The notes under the pieces are model-generated. The model saw nothing but the letters and a program-made list of their open reading frames with translations, ran no database searches and was not told where the DNA came from. Both the position numbers and the translations under genes were made by a program. This document shows positions 51,119 to 61,169 of a stretch of 64,000 nucleotides of DNA, one piece after another. The stretch is taken from NCBI GenBank assembly GCA_913048295.1, contig CAJWWK010000002.1, positions 1 through 64,000 of the forward strand, written 5' to 3'. The stretch comes from an uncultured Dehalococcoidia bacterium (GTDB lineage: Bacteria > Chloroflexota > Dehalococcoidia > Lucifugimonadales > Lucifugimonadaceae). Positions within the stretch are counted from its first letter, which is position 1, and the number at the start of each line of letters is the position of its first letter.

Positions 51119-51183
51119 CGCCGGTTTTTACCAACTCGAGGGATTCGAATTATCCAAATACCTCTTGTTGGTAAAAACCGGCG
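51119..51183. repeat. 17-bp perfect inverted repeat, 31-nt spacer
   Basis: CGCCGGTTTTTACCAAC (51119-51135) and GTTGGTAAAAACCGGCG (51167-51183). Confidence 0.85.
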
Positions 51184-51316
51184 ATTTCCACGATCGATCC
51201 GCTCTGTAATATGAATTGTGACCGTTTTTCGCGCAGCGATGTCGTAGTGATCGAAGAAATCACCCGACTCATCGGCGAATCGAATCCGATAGCAACCAAA
51301 GGCAATTCCACACTCA

Positions 51317-52081
51317 ATGACGACAGTTAATCCTGTAATCGTCGCTAAAGAACTTCGCAAGCAGTACGAGGACATCACCGCCGTGGACGGAATCTCGTTC
51401 GAAGTACGGCGAGGGGAAGTCTTCGGAATGCTCGGGCCAAACGGTGCCGGAAAAACCACCACTATCGAAATACTCGAAGGAATGCGCGACGCGGACTCGG
51501 GCCAGGCGATCATCAACGGCATCAATGTAAAAGATGATCCCACGGCGGTGAAAGCAATAATCGGGGTCCAGCTCCAACAGAACGCATTCTTCGACAACCT
51601 GAAGCTCGCAGAGATCGTTGACCTTTACGCCAGGCTATACAAAGCGAAAATCGACCCGGTCGAAATACTGTCCCGCGTCGGTCTCGAAAGCCGCAAGAAC
51701 GCCAGGTACGCCCATCTGTCCGGCGGCCAGAAACAGCGGCTCTCGATAGCTGTCGCACTGGTAAACGACCCGGTCGTCCTGTTCCTCGACGAGCCAACTA
51801 CAGGGCTCGACCCGCAGGCCCGCCGCCAGGTCTGGGCGCTCGTGAACAAGATCAGCGAAAACGGCGCCACGATCATGCTGACGACCCACTACATGGAAGA
51901 GGCCGAAGAACTGTGCGATCGCGTGGCGGTAATCGAGGATGGCCAGATCATCGCGCTCGATACGCCAGACAACCTCATCGACCAGCTACTCGAAACGGGG
52001 TTCAAGCCCGAAAAGCGTGTTCGCGAGGCGACTCTCGACGATGTGTTTTTGAACCTGACCGGCCGCGATCTCAGAGACTAA
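51317..52081 (+). CDS. ABC transporter ATP-binding protein
   Basis: GPNGAGKTTTIEIL, LSGGQKQRLSIAVAL, VLFLDEPTTGLD. Confidence 0.93.
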   Translation: MTTVNPVIVAKELRKQYEDITAVDGISFEVRRGEVFGMLGPNGAGKTTTIEILEGMRDADSGQAIINGINVKDDPTAVKAIIGVQLQQNAFFDNLKLAEIVDLYARLYKAKIDPVEILSRVGLESRKNARYAHLSGGQKQRLSIAVALVNDPVVLFLDEPTTGLDPQARRQVWALVNKISENGATIMLTTHYMEEAEELCDRVAVIEDGQIIALDTPDNLIDQLLETGFKPEKRVREATLDDVFLNLTGRDLRD

Positions 52082-52085
52082 CCCT

Positions 52086-53198
52086 ATGAAGTTGTATCTC
52101 GCTCTCACGATCGTATCTCTCAAAATGTACTTCCGGAACAGACAGGCGCTGTTCTGGGCGCTGTTCTTCCCGCTACTGATCATGCTGATTTTCGGGATCA
52201 TGAATTTCGACGGGTTCAACTCGCCCGACGTAGGCGTTTACGACGCCGCGGAAAACGATGCGTCCCGGAGTCTGATCGATTCACTGAGAGGATCCGACGG
52301 CGCGCAGGTGCTCGCCGTTTCTGTTGGCTCCCGCGAAGAGGTAATGAACGAGCTCAAATTCGGCGAAACGCGCGCGGCGATCATCATTCCCGAAAACTTC
52401 GGAGTCCCCGGTGAATTTGCGGAACTGCAGGTCACTTACGACGAGCGCTATGCGCAGGAACGAGTAGTCATTTCAACAGTTCTCGGTCAGGTAACCGACG
52501 CACTCTTCAAAGAAGTCGCGCAGGTGCCATCCGAATACAGGGTCGAAAACTCGATCGGCATTTCTGAATCGTTCATCGAAGGACAGGGCCAGGGTTTCAA
52601 GGGCTGGCTGATTCCGGGCATAGCCGCAATGGCGATTATGCAAACCGGTCTGTTTACGGTTGTTTTTACCCTGGTCCGGTTCAAATCGCAGGGTGTGCTA
52701 CGACGCCTCAAGGCCACCCCGATCGGCGCTTCTCACTTCCTGGCAGGTCAACTCACTACCAAGGCCATCGTGGTAGTCCTGCAGACCTATGTGCTCGTTA
52801 TCGTCGGAGCGCTGGTCCTGGGCGTCACTGTCGGAGGCGGAAGGCTGGCCGTATGGTTCGACCTGACGATCCTGGCCCTGCTTGGTGGGGCACTTTTCAT
52901 TGCTATAGGACTTGCCGTATCGGGATGGGCAAAAAACGAGGAGACTGCGGCACCGATAGCCAACATCATTTCAATGCCGATGATGTTCCTCTCAGGTGTG
53001 TTCTTCCCGCTATCGATAATGCCGGAATGGGTGACCAGGTGGTCGCAGTACCTGCCCCTTACCTACCTTGCCGATGGCATGCGTGCAATCACCGTCGAAG
53101 GCGCCGCGATCACCACTCTGGGCAGTGAACTGCTTGGCCTCGCGGTCTGGATAGCCATCGCCTTCGTAATTGCGACCAGGATGTTCCGCTGGGAATAG
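52086..53198 (+). CDS. ABC-2 type transporter permease
   Basis: Large soluble loop between TM1 and TM2, GVLRRLKATPIGASHFLAGQL, MMFLSGVFFPLSIMPEW. Confidence 0.9.
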   Translation: MKLYLALTIVSLKMYFRNRQALFWALFFPLLIMLIFGIMNFDGFNSPDVGVYDAAENDASRSLIDSLRGSDGAQVLAVSVGSREEVMNELKFGETRAAIIIPENFGVPGEFAELQVTYDERYAQERVVISTVLGQVTDALFKEVAQVPSEYRVENSIGISESFIEGQGQGFKGWLIPGIAAMAIMQTGLFTVVFTLVRFKSQGVLRRLKATPIGASHFLAGQLTTKAIVVVLQTYVLVIVGALVLGVTVGGGRLAVWFDLTILALLGGALFIAIGLAVSGWAKNEETAAPIANIISMPMMFLSGVFFPLSIMPEWVTRWSQYLPLTYLADGMRAITVEGAAITTLGSELLGLAVWIAIAFVIATRMFRWE

Positions 53199-53437
53199 CC
53201 CTGCTCCTCACCCCGGCAGGGGGAGGGCCAGAGTGTGTGCCAAACCTGTAGCCGCATTCAATACCGGTACACAGTTGCCCACGTGTCAGATAACCTACGC
53301 GAACCCGCACCAGGCGACTTAACTAAAAGAAAGCGAGCCACCGGCCCGGTGCACGGTTCCTGGCCGATGGACTCGCTCCCTGCTAATTGGTACGCTCGCC
53401 CGTATATGGCGGTTTTCTCTATTTCACCCCACTTGAT

Positions 53438-54142
53438 ATGACGATACAACCTGCTTCGCACAGCGCCGAGCCCGGTATTTCTGTTGGTGAACTGTCGCGA
53501 CGCACGGGCGTCACCACGGCGACCATCAACTACTACGTTCGCCTCGGGGTCCTGCCATCCCCGGTAAAAACGAGCAAGACCCGCGCCATCTACCCGGCAC
53601 ACTTTGAGAACCTGATTTCAAGGATCAAACAGTTACAGGAAGCCGGGCTCAACCTGGCGGGCATCAAGCAGGTCGTCAACAGCGATCCGAATTCACCGCT
53701 TGCCGCGGCCATGCCGCCCGATCGATCGACAACCGCCCCTCTGCCCGCGTCCGGTCCAATTTCCATCGCGGATTTACTTGAGCAGAGCGGGTTGGAAAGC
53801 GATCTTTACGACAATCTGCTCGTCGACAATCTGATTAGAGGACCTCGGACCGGACCGGACGGCGAACCGGCTCATGACCGTCGCGACCTGTCCGCGGCGC
53901 GCGCCTACGCCAGGCTGGCGTCGTCTGGCATTCATTACGCGTTGCTCGAACGCCACACCGAATACGAACCGCTGTCGAAAGCCGAAGCCCTGTTCCTGGT
54001 CGAGCACCTGGGTGCGGCATCGACTCGGTCTCCAACCACCCAGCCCGTGCACCTCGTTGCCGCGTTCGACGCCATCAGGCGTTATCTGCGCAGCCTCCAG
54101 CTGGACGACGTGGACCCCGAGTGGCGCACCGCGAAATCGTGA
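53438..54142 (+). CDS. MerR-family transcriptional regulator
   Basis: ISVGELSRRTGVTTATINYYVRLGVLPSPVKTSKTRAIYPAHFENLISRIKQLQEAG. Confidence 0.85.
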   Translation: MTIQPASHSAEPGISVGELSRRTGVTTATINYYVRLGVLPSPVKTSKTRAIYPAHFENLISRIKQLQEAGLNLAGIKQVVNSDPNSPLAAAMPPDRSTTAPLPASGPISIADLLEQSGLESDLYDNLLVDNLIRGPRTGPDGEPAHDRRDLSAARAYARLASSGIHYALLERHTEYEPLSKAEALFLVEHLGAASTRSPTTQPVHLVAAFDAIRRYLRSLQLDDVDPEWRTAKS

Positions 54143-54166
54143 GCGTTTAGCGTCGGGAGACCCCCA

Positions 54167-54562
54167 CTACTTCCGCTGATTTTTTACGTACTCGATAATC
54201 GCGGCCAGCCCATCGGGGGGTGCACCAAGTCGAATCGCTTCGGCGACATCCTTTTCCGATTTATCGTCCTCACCAATGGCCGTGTGGGCAACTGCGCGGT
54301 TGCCGTACGCATCAGAGGCTTCTGGGTTCATCGCGATCACGCGTGTAAAGTTGTTGATCGCCTGCTCGAAATCCCCCATCGACAGGTAAGCCGTACCCAG
54401 GTTGAACTGGATCTCCTGGTTATCAGGTTCAAGCCACACTGCCTCCTCGAAGTCGGTTGCGGCACGATCCGGGAAGCCCAGTTGCGCCGATTTCAGACCA
54501 CGCTGAAAAAACTCGTCGGCCGTTTGCGGTGGAAAATCGATCGGCGCACCGTCTGGCGACAT
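54167..54562 (-). CDS. TPR-repeat protein
   Basis: Tandem TPR units (FFQRGLKSAQLGFPDRAATDFEEAVWLEPDN; IQFNLGTAYLSMGDFEQAINNFTRVIAMNPE). Start within longer ORF is uncertain. Confidence 0.75.
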   Translation of the reverse strand: MSPDGAPIDFPPQTADEFFQRGLKSAQLGFPDRAATDFEEAVWLEPDNQEIQFNLGTAYLSMGDFEQAINNFTRVIAMNPEASDAYGNRAVAHTAIGEDDKSEKDVAEAIRLGAPPDGLAAIIEYVKNQRK

Positions 54563-54754
54563 CCCGTCTGGCAAATCGTCTGATGACGTCAAGTTTGAAA
54601 CAACCCCACGGCCCTTTATGCACCGCAAACTCGCAGTGGCGATCACCCATGCTAACCCGCATTCATCTGTAGTTCGTGCTAAAAATAGCCATCGAACAGC
54701 ATCTCGCTCGGGGTCTCGACGAGAGAAACGGCCAGGCCAGCAGCAGGAATTGAA

Positions 54755-55684
54755 ATGAATATCGTCATCATCGGCCAATCGGCATTCGGAAAATCCGTAC
54801 TGGAAGCTCTCGCTGAAAGAGATGAGGACCAGGTTGTCGGCGTGTTCGCCCCGCCCAGGCGCGAAAACCGTCCCCTCGACCCCATCACCGAGGCTGCCAC
54901 CGAACTGGAAGTCCCTATCTTCGAGTTCAAGCGTCTGCGCGATCAGGAAGCGATCGACAAGTTCAAGTCGCTCGAACCTGATCTGTGCGTGATGGCGTTC
55001 GTTACCGATATCGTGCCAATGGAGATGATCGACTGCCCCTCGCTGGGCACAATCCAGTACCACCCGTCCCTGCTTCCTTTGCACCGGGGCCCCAGCTCGA
55101 TCAACTGGCCGATAATTTACGGTGAAACCGAAACCGGCCTCACAATTTTCTGGCCCGACAAGGGGCTCGACACCGGACCGGTACTCATGCAAAAAAATGC
55201 CGAAATCGAACCCGATGAGACGCTAGGTAGCCTCTACTTCAACAAGCTTTACCCGCTCGGCGTCGAGGCGTTAATCGAATCCGTTGACCTGGTCAGGACC
55301 GGCAACGCCCCGAAGATCGTCCAGGATGAATCGAAGGCGACCTATGAAGGATGGTGCAAGGCTGAAGATGTCGATGTCGACTGGTCAGCCTCAACGTCCG
55401 CCGTATTCAACATGATTCGCGGAGCCGATCCCCAGCCGGGTGCCAACACCACTTTCAACGGAACTAGGGTGTCGCTCTACGACGCTTCGCTCTCCGCACC
55501 ATCATCCAGCAAGCCTGCCGAAACGGGGCTGCTGCTCGCATCAGGTGAATCGGGAATCACCATCTCGACCGGCGACGGATCTGTAAACATCGGTCGTTTG
55601 AAAACCGCGGGCCGAAAAAAGGTCAGCGCCGCCGAGTGGACCGAATCGGCCGGCGCAAAAATCGGCGACAGCTTCGGGAGCTAG
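54755..55684 (+). CDS. Formyltransferase/10-formyl-THF hydrolase-domain protein (ALDH1L1 N-terminal-like)
   Basis: HPSLLPLHRGPSSINWPIIYGETETGLTIFWPDKGLDTGPVLMQK; ATYEGWCK; formyltransferase C-terminal domain. Confidence 0.8.
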   Translation: MNIVIIGQSAFGKSVLEALAERDEDQVVGVFAPPRRENRPLDPITEAATELEVPIFEFKRLRDQEAIDKFKSLEPDLCVMAFVTDIVPMEMIDCPSLGTIQYHPSLLPLHRGPSSINWPIIYGETETGLTIFWPDKGLDTGPVLMQKNAEIEPDETLGSLYFNKLYPLGVEALIESVDLVRTGNAPKIVQDESKATYEGWCKAEDVDVDWSASTSAVFNMIRGADPQPGANTTFNGTRVSLYDASLSAPSSSKPAETGLLLASGESGITISTGDGSVNIGRLKTAGRKKVSAAEWTESAGAKIGDSFGS

Positions 55685-55696
55685 CCACAACTCTGG

Positions 55697-56611
55697 CTAT
55701 CCAGAAACTCCCAGGAACCCACAGATCAGATCGTTAACCTGGTCGGGATTATCGAGCAGCGGCACATGCGCTGAATTTTCAATCACATGCATAACCGCGT
55801 TAGGCGCCAGCCGGGCCAACCGGTGGCCATGCTCGATCGGAAACAATCCGTCTTGTGCGCCCCATATCACCAGCATTGGGTTGTTGATCGATGCCAGCTC
55901 TTCGTCCGTGAAAATCGATTTCTGGCCGCTCAAACCTGTAATCACCGATAAACTCGACGCCATCCCACTCGCGTGACCACTCGCCAGCGTCACGTCGTAC
56001 GCATACTGCTTGTATGCGCCGGCGTCTTCAAAATCGGTATTCACAACTTCCACTGCTTTGAAGTAGTTATCCTGCCCCCACCTGTTGGGTCGCAGGACCA
56101 GTCGTCGTATCAATGGCACGGTCCCCAGTCTGAAAATCCAGGCGATGTCCTTGCCCAGGCCAGCTGAATCAATCACGACCATCCGGTTAAAGCGGTCCGA
56201 GTTGGCCAACGCCAGGGCCAGTGTCGCCTGCGCGCCCATCGAAAGCGCCACAACGTCAACCCGGCCCAGGCCAAGGACATCCATGAAGCCGGTCAAATAC
56301 CGTACGAGCGAATCGTTTAGCGGCGATTCGAACGGCTCCTGGCTCGACAGGCCGAAGACCGGATGATCGGGGACGATTACGCGGTGAGTCTTCACAAGCA
56401 CTTCAATCTGCCTGAACCAGATTGCCGATCCCGCGCCGCCGCCGTGGAGTAGCAGCACGGTGGGCCCATCTCCATAATCGAGATAGTGGATTCGCCGACC
56501 GTCAACTTCCAGGTATTCCCCCCGGTACTCCAACCCTGCTCGTTCGAGCAACGCCGACATGCTTGCAAATATCTGTTGTTCCGCAGGGTCAAGTTCGCGC
56601 TGATGATTCAT
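55697..56611 (-). CDS. Alpha/beta hydrolase
   Basis: VLLLHGGGAGSAIW, ALSMGAQATLAL nucleophile elbow, VIWGAQDGLFPIEHG, ENSAHVPLLDNP. Confidence 0.88.
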   Translation of the reverse strand: MNHQRELDPAEQQIFASMSALLERAGLEYRGEYLEVDGRRIHYLDYGDGPTVLLLHGGGAGSAIWFRQIEVLVKTHRVIVPDHPVFGLSSQEPFESPLNDSLVRYLTGFMDVLGLGRVDVVALSMGAQATLALALANSDRFNRMVVIDSAGLGKDIAWIFRLGTVPLIRRLVLRPNRWGQDNYFKAVEVVNTDFEDAGAYKQYAYDVTLASGHASGMASSLSVITGLSGQKSIFTDEELASINNPMLVIWGAQDGLFPIEHGHRLARLAPNAVMHVIENSAHVPLLDNPDQVNDLICGFLGVSG

Positions 56612-56750
56612 GTGGCTTCGATGGGACTCATCTGTTCCGTGGGTTGTGAGGGCAATGTGAATGTATTCATATTCACACGGGCCCGGAGTATAAACCCGAA
56701 GAAAATCCAGAGAAAACGCGACTGATTCGACCTACAATCGTCCTCACGCG

Positions 56751-59204
56751 ATGAAAAAGCATTCCGACATAAACAACCCGAACGCGGATACCGACTCACG
56801 CTGCTCGGAAATTGCGACCGAACTGAGCCTTCAACGCCAGGCATGGGAACTACTGGAGTTCACGAACATCCGCGAACTCCTCGCCGCACGCACGCGCTTC
56901 TTCATGTCTCGAGAAATGGCGATCGAGGCCGAACCTCTCATTCATCTTGAAGATGTCGAACGATTGCAGGATGAAACTGCACAGGCAGCGCTGATGCTGT
57001 CGACTGTGGGCGATATCGGACTCGTCGGAGCGCTCGACCCCCGCGATCTCCTGCGGCGCGCAGCGATCGATGGGATGTTGACCGGAGAGGAGGCCGTCTC
57101 GATCCTGCTCCTGCTCGATTCCATCTGGACTGCCCGAAATACGGTCATGTCGATGAAAGGCAAAGCAGCGCTGCTGGAAGGCATCGCGGCCGACATTCCC
57201 GATCTACGCGAATTGAGCAAAGAGGTTTTCAAATCGATCTCAGAGCGCGGCGAAGTACTCGATTCAGCCACCCCAAAGCTCGCCCGGCTCCGGGCCAACG
57301 TAAGCAAGACGTTCCTCAGGGTAATGCGGGCAATGGAGCGGATCGCAAACAGTAGAAGCGTCAAGCCTTCACTCCAATCAGGTGCCATTGCCACCCGGGG
57401 CGACCGACTGGTGTTGGAAGTGAGAGCCGATGCCAGGGAGTCGGTTCCAGGAATCGTTCACGATGTATCGGGCAGCGGATCGACCCTGTTTGTAGAACCA
57501 TTTAAGGCGGTCGAACTCTGCAACACATGGCGAGAAACCGCAGCGGAAGCACAGCGAGAGGAAGAACGAATCCTCCGCCGCGTATCGCGTCTCATCGGCG
57601 ATCGGGAGACCGAAGCGCTGATAGCCGTCGAAACGGCAGCGGCCATCGACTACATCGCCGCCCGCGCCCGACTCTCGGCTTCAATGAAAGCCCGCCGGGC
57701 CGAAACGATGCCGCCCGGTTCCGACAACGTGGTAAACCTTGTCGGCGCACGACACCCCTTATTGGGCAATGACGCCGTGCCGATCACCATCAACATCGGA
57801 CCCGGCTTCCGTGGCCTGGTTATCACCGGCCCGAACACCGGCGGCAAGACCGTGGCAATAAAGACGATTGGACTATTCGCGTTGATGCACCAGTCTGGGA
57901 TGCAGCTACCCCTTGAAGACGGCTCAATCGCGATTTTCGACGCGGTGTACGCAGACATCGGAGATGCACAGTCGATCGAGCGGTCCGTCTCGACTTTCTC
58001 CTCACACATGGGTCGGGTGATCCAGATTCTTCTCGAGGCAACTCCAAATTCGCTGATACTTCTCGACGAACTCGGTACCGGCACCGATCCCGAGGAAGGT
58101 TCGGCTCTCGCAAGGGCAGTTCTATCTCATGCGGCCGCCTACGATATGCCGATCGCGGTAACTTCTCACTACCGGGCGGTTGCCGAGTACGCCGCCGAAT
58201 CCGACGAGCTCGCCAACGCCTCTGTCGAACTTAACCCCGACACCATGCTGCCCACTTACCAGATACTCATGGGAATTCCGGGGCGAAGCTACGCAATTCA
58301 CGTCGCGAGACACCTCGGCATGCCACACGACGTTCTCGAAGACGCCCAGTCGATGATGGATCCGCGTCGTGCCAAGGCCGAAAACATTCTGCAACAGTTG
58401 CAGCGAGAGAGAGAAGAAGTCAGTCGGATCCGACAGGAAGCCGAAACCGCCGGGATCGAGGCCGAGGCGGCAAGGCGTGACCTGCAGAGCAAACTCAGCA
58501 ACGTGACGCGTGCCCAGGAAGACATGATCGAAAAAGCGCGCTTGGAACTTCGGCGGGAAACGGACGAGATACGCAGAAGCCTGAGGCAGATAGTCGGCAA
58601 AGCCCGCAACGACAACGACCTCGCCACGGCACAACGGGCAATCGGGCGAATTCGCAATCAGTTCTCAGATCCGACATGGCTGCCCGTTGCTCCACCACCT
58701 GATGCCGAACCAACCGATAGCCCCGATTCGAATCGACCCCTCGAAGTGGGTGATCAGGTCGAAATCAAGGGATTGGACGTGAATGCCACGGTTGTCGGGA
58801 TGGCAGAGGACGGTGTGGTCGAGTTGAAGATGGGCAACGCTCGCATCGAACTGAACAAACGACAGCTCCGGCGCGTCAGTAGTCCCGAAGCGTCAGGTAA
58901 GTCCCCGGACAATTCTGATGACGCACCCGGTGTAACCGTCGACACTGTCAAAACTGCAGAAAATACTGGTGAGATCGATGTCCGCGGCACACGCGTCTAC
59001 GAGGCGGAAGAACTGGTAAAGCAGTTCGTGGACAACGCCTCACTACAGGGTATGACCAGCATTCGTATCATTCACGGAACAGGCACCGGCGCATTAAGGG
59101 AGGCTGTCAGAGAACTTCTTGCGAAACATTCGCTTGTCGCCTCGTTCAGTGCCGCAACCCGCGACCGCGGCGGCAACGGAGCCACCCTGGTCGACCTGGC
59201 GTGA
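56751..59204 (+). CDS. mutS2: MutS2 endonuclease / ribosome-associated ATPase with Smr domain
   Basis: VITGPNTGGKTVAIKTIG, LILLDELGTGTDPEEGSALARA, C-terminal Smr IDVRGTRVYEAEELVKQF...IIHGTGTGALREAV. Confidence 0.95.
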   Translation: MKKHSDINNPNADTDSRCSEIATELSLQRQAWELLEFTNIRELLAARTRFFMSREMAIEAEPLIHLEDVERLQDETAQAALMLSTVGDIGLVGALDPRDLLRRAAIDGMLTGEEAVSILLLLDSIWTARNTVMSMKGKAALLEGIAADIPDLRELSKEVFKSISERGEVLDSATPKLARLRANVSKTFLRVMRAMERIANSRSVKPSLQSGAIATRGDRLVLEVRADARESVPGIVHDVSGSGSTLFVEPFKAVELCNTWRETAAEAQREEERILRRVSRLIGDRETEALIAVETAAAIDYIAARARLSASMKARRAETMPPGSDNVVNLVGARHPLLGNDAVPITINIGPGFRGLVITGPNTGGKTVAIKTIGLFALMHQSGMQLPLEDGSIAIFDAVYADIGDAQSIERSVSTFSSHMGRVIQILLEATPNSLILLDELGTGTDPEEGSALARAVLSHAAAYDMPIAVTSHYRAVAEYAAESDELANASVELNPDTMLPTYQILMGIPGRSYAIHVARHLGMPHDVLEDAQSMMDPRRAKAENILQQLQREREEVSRIRQEAETAGIEAEAARRDLQSKLSNVTRAQEDMIEKARLELRRETDEIRRSLRQIVGKARNDNDLATAQRAIGRIRNQFSDPTWLPVAPPPDAEPTDSPDSNRPLEVGDQVEIKGLDVNATVVGMAEDGVVELKMGNARIELNKRQLRRVSSPEASGKSPDNSDDAPGVTVDTVKTAENTGEIDVRGTRVYEAEELVKQFVDNASLQGMTSIRIIHGTGTGALREAVRELLAKHSLVASFSAATRDRGGNGATLVDLA

Positions 59205-59291
59205 TCTACCCGATCCTCCACCAACGGCCGGCCTACCTCCCCGAAATCAACCAGCTTTCTGCGCCTAGAACTAACGCCAACTCACTGCGCT

Positions 59292-59336
59292 ATCCCCCTC
59301 CTTCCGGAGGGGTTTAGGGGAGGGTAGATTGCAGCG
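59292..59336. repeat. Intergenic hairpin repeat copy B
   Basis: TCCCCCTCCTTCCGGAGGGGTTTAGGGGAGGGTAGATTGCAGCGG; contains CCCCTCC-TTCC-GGAGGGG. Confidence 0.7.
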
Positions 59337-59466
59337 GCGATTTGCTAACGCCAGTCATCTGGCAAGCACGAATGTGCGCCCGGAGCATAACGCCAGCCCT
59401 CACCGGTTCAACATCACCGAATCGGCCAACTCCACTCATGTCGGCGGTAACGTCGCACGCGACACG

Positions 59467-59505
59467 CGTAAATGCCCTCCTTGCCGGGCAAGGAGGGCAT
59501 TTACG
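59467..59505. repeat. 19-bp perfect palindrome with 1-nt centre
   Basis: CGTAAATGCCCTCCTTGCC-G-GGCAAGGAGGGCATTTACG. Confidence 0.9.
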
Positions 59506-59752
59506 ACTTCTGGCCACCCGCTCAGAACCTGCTGAGGGGGGAAAGCCTGATGCGCTGTTCAATTCGTTCTCAAGAACCCGAGGCGAAAAGGTGACCTTCG
59601 CCAGAGACAGGTAAAACACAAAGCAGGATTCACGAAATCAAGGGACGCACAAAGCAAAAACGTCACCTGCGTGATCACACACAGAGATGGCGTTAGCGAA
59701 TTGCGACACTGGCCCGCTATCTCCAAAAAGCCGAATCCGCGGGCACCCGGAA

Positions 59753-61033
59753 CTACGCTGGTAGCGACTTTTTCACCGCGTCGAGCGTTTGCTCGATATC
59801 GGCATCGGTATGTGCAGTTGAAACGAACCATGCCTCGAACTGCGATGGTGGTAGGTATACACCGTTGTCAACCATGCCATGGAAGAAAGCACCGAACGCC
59901 TCCCGATCGGTCGCAGAAGCAGTTCTCATGTCGAAAACCGGGTTCCCGGTGAAGAATACCGTCAACAATCCACACACCCGGTTGACCGCCGCCTGAACCC
60001 CCGAAGCATCGAACACCCCTATCAGCCCATCGGCGAGCTTATCGGTGGTTGCCCGTAGCCCCTCGTACACTCCCGGCTTCGACAATTCATCGATAGTCGC
60101 GATACCGGCAGCCATTGCCACTGGATTCCCTGAGAGCGTCCCGGCCTGGTACATCGGACCCAGCGGAGCCACCTCTGACATGATCTCCGCACTTGCACCG
60201 TACGCGCCGACCGGAAAGCCGCCGCCGACTATCTTGCCCAGGCATGTGATATCGGGCATGACCCCGTAAACGGCCTGCGCACCACCCAGCGAAACGCGGA
60301 ATCCTGAAATAACTTCGTCGAAAATCAGTAACACCCCGTGTTCCCTCGTCAGCTCCCGCAATTCTTCAAGAAATCCTGGTTCGGGGGTGACCACGCCCAT
60401 GTTTCCCGCGATCGGCTCCACAATCACCGCGGCCACTTCACCAGTATTCGCCTGGAGCAAGAGCCGCACCGAATCGACATCGTTGAACTCAGCCACCAGC
60501 GTGCTCGCGGCATATTCGGGATGAACACCCGCTGACGAAGCGATGCCCTGGTTCGCCAACCCTGAACCGGCCTCGACCAGCAAGGCGTCCTCGTGACCGT
60601 GGTACCCACCGTTGAATTTCAGAATCTTGCTGCGACCCGTTCTGGCCCTCGCAAGCCTCAGGGCCGACATAGTCGCCTCAGTGCCTGAACTTACGAACCG
60701 AATCACCTCAATCGACGGCACCGCGTCGATGACCCGTCTGGCCATCTCGACCTCGAGCTCGGTCGGAGCACCGAACGATGTACCTGACCGGGTGGCCTCG
60801 ACGGCAGCATCTATAACTGCCGGGTGAGCGTGACCGAGGATCATCGGGCCCCAGGAGCAAACATAGTCGATCAACTCATTGTCATCGACGTCCCAGATGC
60901 GCGATCCTGATGCCTTTTTTAAAAAAAGCGGATCGCCGCCTACTGAGTCCCAGGCGCGGGCAGGGCTGTTAACTCCGCCGGGAATCAGTTTTTGAGCGTT
61001 GGAATAAAGCTGGGCTGACCGGGCACGGGTCAA
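59753..61033 (-). CDS. hemL: Glutamate-1-semialdehyde 2,1-aminomutase
   Basis: LIPGGVNSPARAW, FVSSGTEATMSALRLAR, FNGGYHGHEDALL, FDEVISGFRVSLGGAQ. Confidence 0.95.
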   Translation of the reverse strand: MTRARSAQLYSNAQKLIPGGVNSPARAWDSVGGDPLFLKKASGSRIWDVDDNELIDYVCSWGPMILGHAHPAVIDAAVEATRSGTSFGAPTELEVEMARRVIDAVPSIEVIRFVSSGTEATMSALRLARARTGRSKILKFNGGYHGHEDALLVEAGSGLANQGIASSAGVHPEYAASTLVAEFNDVDSVRLLLQANTGEVAAVIVEPIAGNMGVVTPEPGFLEELRELTREHGVLLIFDEVISGFRVSLGGAQAVYGVMPDITCLGKIVGGGFPVGAYGASAEIMSEVAPLGPMYQAGTLSGNPVAMAAGIATIDELSKPGVYEGLRATTDKLADGLIGVFDASGVQAAVNRVCGLLTVFFTGNPVFDMRTASATDREAFGAFFHGMVDNGVYLPPSQFEAWFVSTAHTDADIEQTLDAVKKSLPA

Positions 61034-61106
61034 TTGAATCCTCCGGAATCATCTATCAAGCGAACGCTAGCGCGTATCGAAAGCAGGCAGAAAGTATTCT
61101 GGCGCG

Positions 61107-61136
61107 AAAAGAGGCACCGCAACAGTGCCTCTAAAA
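61107..61136 (-). terminator. Intrinsic terminator downstream of hemA
   Basis: On minus strand: AGAGGCAC-TGTTGCG-GTGCCTCT followed by TTTTC. Confidence 0.65.
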
Positions 61137-61169
61137 CAGATTTAGGCCAATCTGGCCCTGAAGCTGTGA

